Shown: positions 57,412-64,000 of the stretch, piece by piece | How positions within the stretch are numbered: the stretch's first letter is position 1 | How the letters are laid out: every line of letters starts with the position of its first letter | Assembly: GCA_944989445.1 (NCBI GenBank) | Contig: CALYLW010001000.1 | Location: 62,001-126,000, forward strand | Direction: 5' to 3' | Origin: Ampullaceana balthica | Lineage: Eukaryota; Mollusca; Gastropoda; Lymnaeidae | Length of the DNA: 64,000 nucleotides | Made by a program: the position numbers and the translations under genes | The notes under the pieces: model-generated | What the model saw: only the letters and a program-made list of their open reading frames with translations | Databases searched by the model: none | What the model was told of the DNA's origin: nothing

Positions 57412-58502
57412 GCAAATTCTAACTCATTTTTATATGCTTTTCAACTTTGGAAAGGGTCGCTCTCTGCTGCAGTTTGGTGTCATTACTGAAAGATATATGC
57501 GAAGTACGATGTGTACATTTGTAAAGAACTGTGTGAATTAGCTCATTCCAAAGCATCAAAAATTTTAGTTCTGTGCACGTGTTTTGAGTTTCGCATTGTG
57601 CTACTTCCAGTGGCGTAGCTAGAGGGGTGGTGGGGCGGTCCGAGCCGGGTGGCACACATTTAAGGGCGGCATTTGTGGGCATTTGAAAAGTGCAACATAT
57701 TCCGACAACCACCCTTTTTCTTTTGAAAGGGGAAACCAAGGTGAAACAAAAATATTCGTAATTTTTAGTCTTAATTAACGGATTCACACATTTGTTTGAT
57801 TACATAGTGGATGTTATAACTAACGCAAAACCGTTCAAAAATTTAAAATCACTCAAAAAAGGTATCGATTTGTTTGGAAAATTAAGCGGATGACGCTTTC
57901 ATAAGAAAATTACACAAAAAACACATCACCGCTGGGCCTAAAAATATGTGCTATTAATATCGCCACGATGGTTTTTGCTTGGAATTGCGACATTCGCAGA
58001 ATGATGCGCGAACAAGTACCTACCTTTCTTGATGGTTCAATATTGGTTTGACTTGCAAGTAGTAATTTATATTGCTGTTTGAGTTTTCAGAAAATTATTA
58101 TAAGGTACATTATTAAAAATTAAATTTATTTTGTTTTTATTGCATTAAAGTAGCACAAATAATTTGTGTTTTTCATTAAAATACGGTTATTCATTAAAAA
58201 GTTTACGCCTATCAAATTAAAGTAATGTGTAAATAATTTGAATTCGTATATTTTATGGAAAATTATTAAGATTTATGGCAAGAACATGAAAATATTCAAA
58301 TTTCTCCGTTAATAGACACCACAAAAGGCATACATAATTTCGAAAAAAAACATACTTTAAATTTCAAGCGTCTTGGAAAAATTGACATCTAAAGAAGTAA
58401 CTAGTAAAACGAGATCAGATGCTGGAATTTCACTCAATTCAATGCAATCTTTTTCTTTTCTATGTTATATAAATTTATGGGAACCCATCATTTTTTTAAT
58501 TA

Positions 58503-58697
58503 ATGCAAACCCATTGCATGGAACAAAGAGATGTGCTAATACAAAACGCTGTTATATCAGCCAAACAATTTGTGAAGAGTTGGAGATATCAAATGAGCGC
58601 TGAGTGGGAAAAATTAAGAAGACGTGGTTCTATCTTTAGAACAAGAAGTACAACGGGAAATGTTTTTATCCATGCATGGAATTATAAAAGAAAATAA
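58503..58697 (+). pseudogene. hAT transposase middle fragment
   Basis: This 64-codon open stretch includes RDVLIQNAVISAKQFVKSW and a basic RRRGSIFRTRS segment, typical of the zinc-finger/TTF-type hAT family. Frames before and after are broken. It lies in the nested element. Confidence 0.65.
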
Positions 58698-59558
58698 AAG
58701 AACGCATTGATGAGTTGCAAGTCCTTGCAAGAAAATATTCGTATATAATACCATGTAAACTATTAAATGAAGCATTTGAACATCAAATAAATTACTTTAT
58801 TGACATTGATAAAGAGCAGTTCAATATTGAACGAAAGGGTTTTTTATCCAGGTTTTTATGGCTGTACCTACACGACAAGAAGAGGCATTATGTTAGAAAA
58901 ACGGGGTGGGGGGGAGGAAGGCCCCCTTGATCTATTAAAATTTATTCAACAGTAAGATTGGAAAATTCTATACCCAACATTGTAATTTTGCTATGAATTT
59001 TTTCAACAATTGCTATCAGTGTCGCTAGTTATGAAAGGAGCTTCTCTTCGTTCCACAATGAGCGATTTAAGTTTAAGACAATAAAATTTTGCAATATTGT
59101 TCATAGAACAAGATAGTACAAATAATTTAAATTTTGATAGTATAATACACGATTTTTCTATTATGAAAGTTAGGAAAGTAAATGTAATAAATATACATAC
59201 TAATGTATAAAATTTCTTTGTTGTAAAAAAAAATCATTTATTAATAAATATAAAATAAAAGAACAGTAATTGCATGATAATGTTTTTTGGGGTGTAAATT
59301 TGGAATATGTTTTGTTTCATGGGAAGGGAGGGTGGGACCTGTGACCTCAGTAACTTTCTTGTGGCCTTCAAAAAATGTCTAGTGTATTTTTATAAATGTG
59401 TATTTATAGGTATATCATATTATTCGGCCTCTTTAATTACTGCTTACATAAATTTGGCATGTAACGGTAAAAATGTTCCCCACCTTTACTTCGTTTCAAT
59501 TACAATAAATTTATTCATGTTTATTAATTTATAAAAACCATCTTATAATCGACTAATT

Positions 59559-59935
59559 TGCCGTCCATAAATGAGGTCACGAGATTTAAGCTGACTTTTC
59601 ACACTTCGTAATAAAACTTAGAGCCCTTCTTCAATGTGTCGTCATAAAGCTTTGACTCACCATAAAAGCCGTATTTTCTATTTGAAAATAAGCATGTTTC
59701 AAATAATTTTTGTCATTTAGGTATGTTTTAAGTGCAAGGCTGCACTCTAAAATCGTAACACGCGGTTTACGTAAACGTCATTAAATAAAGTGTTAGTAAT
59801 CAATATTTAAGGGTAAATTTTATTTTAAAGTTGTGTGTTCTGACGTGACGACACATTTCTCAAACACACATCGTCACAAGTGTATGACTCCCCTCCCCAC
59901 ACTAGGTGCGTGACGTCATTTACGGACTGTCCCTA
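59559..59935. mobile_element. GTCCATAAATGACGTC-family MITE inside the nested hAT
   Basis: The ends are GCCGTCCATAAATGAGGTCA and, in reverse, GACAGTCCGTAAATGACGTC. It is about 377 bp and is the best full-length partner for comparison with 34989-35388. Confidence 0.65.
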
Positions 59936-60000
59936 AAATGGGCGGCAAATTGGAGACCGCCCCGGGCGGCAAAAGTTCTAGCTACGCCACTGGCTACTTC

Positions 60001-60990
60001 CTTTTCCTTAACCCACACTTTGGGCTTGACAATAACGTGTTTAAGAGTTATTAAAATTGCACTAATTCTGAAGATAGGCAGTCTTCTAAATCACTTGAAT
60101 ATTCTTCCATTAACTTGGCTGCTGCCCATCGGATGGCATCATTGCTGAGCTCAGTTAGGTTTGTAAGAAAGTCATATTTCTCATGGATGTATTTATATGC
60201 GCCTAACCGATGTTGTAGGGCTTAAGAAAGTTTGTCAATAATTACCAGAAATACCTCAACCTTGAATTTTTGTCTCGGGGATAATATTGTTTTGGTGATG
60301 TCCCTTTATCAGACTAACACTTTCTCTTTATTGATAGTATTGAAGATTGTTTATACTCTTTTTTCATGGACTTGTCCTTTCCTTTGTCTTCATAGGAATC
60401 TAATTAAGAGTGCAGTCTTTTAATAAACTCAATGAGAGACTTCAAATGCATGGCTGAATTCAAAGATATTATCGGCTCTTGAAGGGATACATTCGTATTC
60501 TGAAATGTTTCTCAAATTTCAAGTTAAATAGCGACTTCCAGTTGTTCAAGTTCCTTCCGAAATCCTTCTGTTTCAAGTCGACAGTCACGTGGCTGATTTT
60601 CGTTAGTTGCTAATTCTTCCAGTGCTGCAATATTCTCATGTTATGAGTTATAAATAGACTTTAATCATTTCGGGCTGACCATCTTATGTCAGACAAGGCT
60701 TTGTTGACTTGTATCAATTTCATGTGTTTTTGAAGTACCTGTCAACAATGAGTAGATGCAACAAGCCGGGTATAAAGATTTTGCAGAAGACAAAAATCTG
60801 ACTGCAGCAGGACAACCAGCTGCACTTTTCCCAACCAAATTAATGGAATGAGCTGTGCACGGCACATAATGAGCAACACTGCACTTCTCACGAAGAACAG
60901 CCTGGACTCCGTTTTACTTCCTACTCATATTTGCAGCATTGCCGTATGACTGTAGAAGGCATTTTCAGGGTTTCATACAAACATTTGCCC
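60001..60990 (-). pseudogene. hAT transposase middle region (outer element)
   Basis: Minus-strand translation, in several frames, gives GVQAVLREKCSVAHYVPCTA and AHSINLVGKSAAGCPAAVR followed by FLSSAKSLYP, near 60900-60770, the catalytic-domain region of ZMYM1-like hAT transposases. ENQPRDCRLETEGFRKELEQ lies near 60560. Stops and indels are common. The C-terminus is at 57217-57411. Confidence 0.7.
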
Positions 60991-61059
60991 ATCTTTATTA
61001 TACTCTATAATAAGTTTGGGGGACTTTAAATCATTGGGGACCCCTGGCTTTAGCCCGCT

Positions 61060-61444
61060 CAGCACCCCCTCCGCCATAGGGGGACAGTGTCACGCATCTG
61101 TGACGATGTGTGATAAGGGGGAGGGGTGTGTTTAAAAAAATGTGACGTCACATCATAAACATGCAACTTTAAATAAAAGTTCCACTTAAATATTCGATCG
61201 TTTACCATTTATTCAATGACGTTTTCAATAGCTTCACGCGTGTTACAATATTAGAGAGCAGACTTTCCCTAAATACTAGAAAATACGGCTTTGGGGGGGG
61301 GTGTAAAAATTATGTGACGTCAAATCGGAATAAAACGGGTGGGGGAGGGGGTGGATTCTAATTTTTTTGTGACAAAGTATGACGCTGGGGGAGGGTGGGG
61401 TAAAAATCGGCAACATCGCGTGACGTCATTTATGGACGACCACT
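61060..61444. mobile_element. GTCCATAAATGACGTC-family MITE, left end lost
   Basis: AAATAAAAGTTCCACTTAAA, CACGCGTGTTACAATATTA and GCGTGACGTCATTTATGGAC match 34989-35388 in order. Confidence 0.65.
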
Positions 61445-61524
61445 TCGGTCGTGAAGGGGTGACACCATGAGCTACCGCCCCGGGTGACATCAACCCTAGT
61501 GACGCCTCTGATTAATACTTTACT

Positions 61525-61960
61525 CTTGGTTATTCTATCCTCTAGTGTTTCAGGGTTTAATTTTAATGATTTAACTAATGGTGTTATTCTTATCAGTTTT
61601 GAATATTCTCCAGTAATGAATCTGGCAGCTCTTTTTTGAATATTCTCCAGTAATGAATCTGGCAGCTCTTTTTTGAATTTGTTCTAGTTTATCAATGATC
61701 AATGTTTTCTTTGGTAGATGGGTCCCATACAGAAGATGCATATTCTAGTACAGGTCTCACCAAAGTGAGGTAGCATTTTAATTTTTATCTCTATTACATT
61801 TGTTAAAGTTCCTTTTTATAAAGCCTAATGTTTTGTTTGATTTTTTAATAACTTCATTGACATGGGGATTCCATGTTAGTTTCTCATTTATTATGACTCC
61901 TAATCATTTTGGTATCTTTATTTTGGGTCAGTTCTTTTCCATGAATGAAATATTTTGAAT
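61525..61960 (-). mobile_element. LINE RT C-terminal fragment (CR1/Jockey-like)
   Basis: On the minus strand: TWNPHVNEVIKKSNKTLGFI, IDKLEQIQKRAARFITGEYS and LKLNPETLEDRI, the conserved post-catalytic part of CR1/Jockey-type RTs. A 38-bp stretch (GAATATTCTCCAGTAATGAA onward) is duplicated in tandem at about 61604-61679. It lies directly outside the hAT target duplication. Confidence 0.75.
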
Positions 61961-61969
61961 TTATTTGTC

Positions 61970-64000
61970 TCTTTTTTAAATCCTTTATATTACCTCGTGG
62001 TGTCTGCGGCCGCCCTTGATTGCTTGCTTGCTTGTCGCCAAAACTTTGGATCGATTTTTAACCCACTTGCTCGTAAGCTAGCGAGCTGGAATTTTGCAGG
62101 CAGTTTTGAACCGATGATAAAAACAATGTATCAAAATTTCAGATCGATCGCATGTACCGTAATTAAATTATTGATTTTTTTAGATTATTTTATTTATTCC
62201 TATGTATCATGCTATTTTTTTAGATAGAGCGTCGCGGTGCGCATTATATTGAACAACCTTTCTGTCGCCGCAATAAGGTGCGTATTTTATTGACAACTCT
62301 TTTTATAAACATATTCCTGATCGGTGCGCATTATGTTTAACATGTTTTACGACGCAACAGCAATTTTGTATTTTTGGATGGTCTTGCGCTGCGTATTATA
62401 ATGAACATTCTTTTAGTTACTTCTCGTACATAAAGGATTTATAGTCAAAAACTTGTTTTTTTACGGTTTCTTTTTATAAAATCCTTTATATTAACTCGCG
62501 GTGTCTGGTTGCTTGATTGCTTGCTTGATTTCTTGTCGCCAAAACTTTGGATCGATTTTTAACCCACTTCCTCGAAAGCTAGCGAGATGAAATTTAGCAG
62601 GTAGTTTGGTGGCGATGATAAAAACTATGTATCAAAATCTCAGATCGATCGCATGTACCGTAATTGAATTATTGATTTTATAGATTATTTTATTTATCTC
62701 TTTTTTTTCTCTATGTATCATGTTATTTTTTGAGATAAGAGTGTCGCGGTAGGTATTATATTGAATGACCTTTCTGTCGCGCAATAAGGTGCGTATTTTA
62801 CTGACAACACTTTTTATAAACATATTCCTGATCGGTGCGCATTATATTAAACATGTTTTACGACACAACTACAATTTTGTATTTTTGGATGGTCTTGCGC
62901 TGCGTATTATAATGAACATTCTTTTAGTTACTTCTCGTACATAAAGGATTTATAGTCAAAAACTTGGTTTTTTACGGGGTTTTTTTAAATCCTTTATATT
63001 TATATTAACTCGTGGTGTCTGGTTGATTGCTTGATTGCTTGTCGCCAAAACTTTGGTTCGATTTTTAACCCACTTCCTCTTAAGCTAGCGAGCTGAAATT
63101 TAGCAGGCAGTTTCATGGCGATGATAAAAACAATGTATCAAAATTTCAGATCGATCACATGTACCGTAATTGAATTATTGATTTTTTAGATTATTTTATT
63201 TATTCCTATGTATCATGTTATTTTTGTATATAGAGTGTAAAGGTGCGCATTATATTGAACAACCTTTCTGTCGCGCAATAAGGTGCGTATTTTATTGACA
63301 ACACTTTTTATAAACATAGGCTATTCCTGATCGGTGCGCATTATATTAAACATGTTTTACGACACAACTACAATTTTGTATTTTTGGATGGTCTTGCGCT
63401 GCGTATTATAATGAACATTCTTTTAGTTACTTCTCGTACATAAAGGATTTATAGTCAAAAACTTGTTTTTTTACGGGTTGTTTTTTAATCCTTTATATTA
63501 ACTCGCGGTTTCTGGTTGCGCCCTTGTTAAATCCTTTATATTAACTCGTGGTGTCTGCTTGCTTGCTTGCGCCCTTGCTTGTCGCCAAAACTTTGGATCG
63601 ATTTTTAACCCACTTCCTCGTAAGCTAGCGAGCTGAAATTTTGAAGGCAGTTTCGTACCGATGATAAAAACAATGTATCAAAATTTCATATCAATCGCAT
63701 GTACCGTAATTAAATTATTGATTTTTTAGATTATTTTATTTATTCCTATGTGTCATGTTATTTTTTTAGATAGAGCGTCGCGGTGCGTATTAGTATTATA
63801 TTGAACAACCATTCTGTCGCGCAATAAGGTGCGTATTTTATTGACAACACTTTTCATAAACATATTCCTGAACGGTGCGCATTATATTAAACCTGTTTTA
63901 CGACACAACTACAATTTTGTATTTTTTGGATGGTCTTGCGCTGCGTATTATAATGAACATTTTCTTTTAGTTACGTCTCGTACATAAAAGATTTATAGTC
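61970..64000 (-). repeat. family B repeat array, four units, continues past the window
   Basis: GTCGCCAAAACTTTGG occurs at about 62034, 62535, 63041 and 63579, a period of 500-540 bp. Each unit starts ATCCTTTATATTAACTCG, has GAGCTGAAATTT and CAAAATTTCAGATCGATCGC, then TACCGTAATT, then four spaced GCGCATTATATT/GCGTATTTTATT-like segments, and ends GTACATAAAGGATTTATAG. Differences between units include small indels and a GCTTGCTTGC expansion. Confidence 0.8.

Larger units (their letters stand above)
57608..59992 (+). mobile_element. nested hAT element, perfect 8-bp duplication
   Basis: It is flanked by GCTACTTC at 57600-57607 and 59993-60000. The ends are CAGTGGCGTAGCTAGAGG and, in reverse, CAGTGGCGTAGCTAGAAC. 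On the plus strand, 58500-59110 encodes broken hAT transposase: AVISAKQFVKSWRYQMSAEW, ERIDELQVLARKYSYIIPCK, and the terminal ISVASYERSFSS motif near 59010. A GTCCATAAAT-type MITE occupies about 59559-59935. A longer but interrupted relative is at 5837-8256. Confidence 0.85.
55991..61510 (-). mobile_element. 5.5-kb hAT element, perfect 8-bp duplication, with nested inserts
   Basis: It is flanked by ATTAATAC at 55983-55990 and 61511-61518. The ends are CAGTGGCGTCACTAGGG and, in reverse, CAGAGGCGTCACTAGGG. The minus strand carries a broken hAT transposase (60000-60990 for the middle, 57217-57411 for the C-terminus). Inserted within it are a complete hAT (57608-59992) and a MITE remnant (61060-61444). 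The left end is followed by a second, tandem copy of itself (56544-57085). The parts together explain nearly all of this interval. Confidence 0.8.

Overview
The window looks like repeat-dense, AT-rich animal DNA, probably from an invertebrate. Supporting signs are L2-type and other non-LTR elements, many hAT and pogo-like DNA transposons, MITEs and minisatellites, and the absence of operons or bacterial gene packing. A molluscan or other lophotrochozoan host is only a guess. No host gene with a clean open frame was found. The best host-like signal is a tandem pair of broken glycosyltransferase-like (fucosyltransferase-type) copies on the minus strand at about 41.5-46.0 kb. Almost every other coding trace belongs to a transposable element.

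Layout. 1-5008: 3' part of a Ty3/gypsy-type LTR retrotransposon whose pol order is protease, integrase, reverse transcriptase, RNase H (integrase before RT, as in Gmr1-like elements), with one LTR visible. 5.0-9.6 kb: a decayed hAT copy split by a 5'-truncated L2 LINE, plus other repeats. 9.6-18.7 kb: a LINE fragment, then arrays of a roughly 470-640 bp repeat (family A), a foldback MITE, a 21-bp GC-rich minisatellite, an RNase H-bearing LINE fragment, more family A and a 165-bp satellite. 18.8-30.8 kb: three hAT transposase remnants, small pogo-like MITEs, GGCGCC hairpins and an L2 3' end. 31-41 kb: minisatellites, hAT MITEs with 8-bp target duplications, a pogo-like element with a nested MITE, a 1.3-kb element with long terminal inverted repeats, and a tRNA-like segment. 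41.5-46 kb: the glycosyltransferase-like pair. 46.7-49.2 kb: a decayed LINE with endonuclease and RT. 50.4-52.4 kb: 60-bp and 81-bp tandem repeats and a hAT MITE. 52.9-61.5 kb: nested hAT elements, two of them with perfect 8-bp target duplications enclosing one another. 61.5-64 kb: a LINE fragment and an array of family B.

The genes do not form a pathway. What the window shows is a transposon graveyard with a readable insertion history: L2 into hAT, hAT into hAT, MITE into pogo-like element, LINE into a SINE-like repeat, and family A units into both a LINE and a hAT. The two most unusual signals are the retrotransposon (domain order, a TGA-CTA gag/pol junction, and a long inverted repeat across the polypurine tract/LTR junction) and the A/B/C repeat superfamily, which keeps a shared core of about 130 bp while its ends differ. 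All calls come from reading the sequence; no database search was possible.
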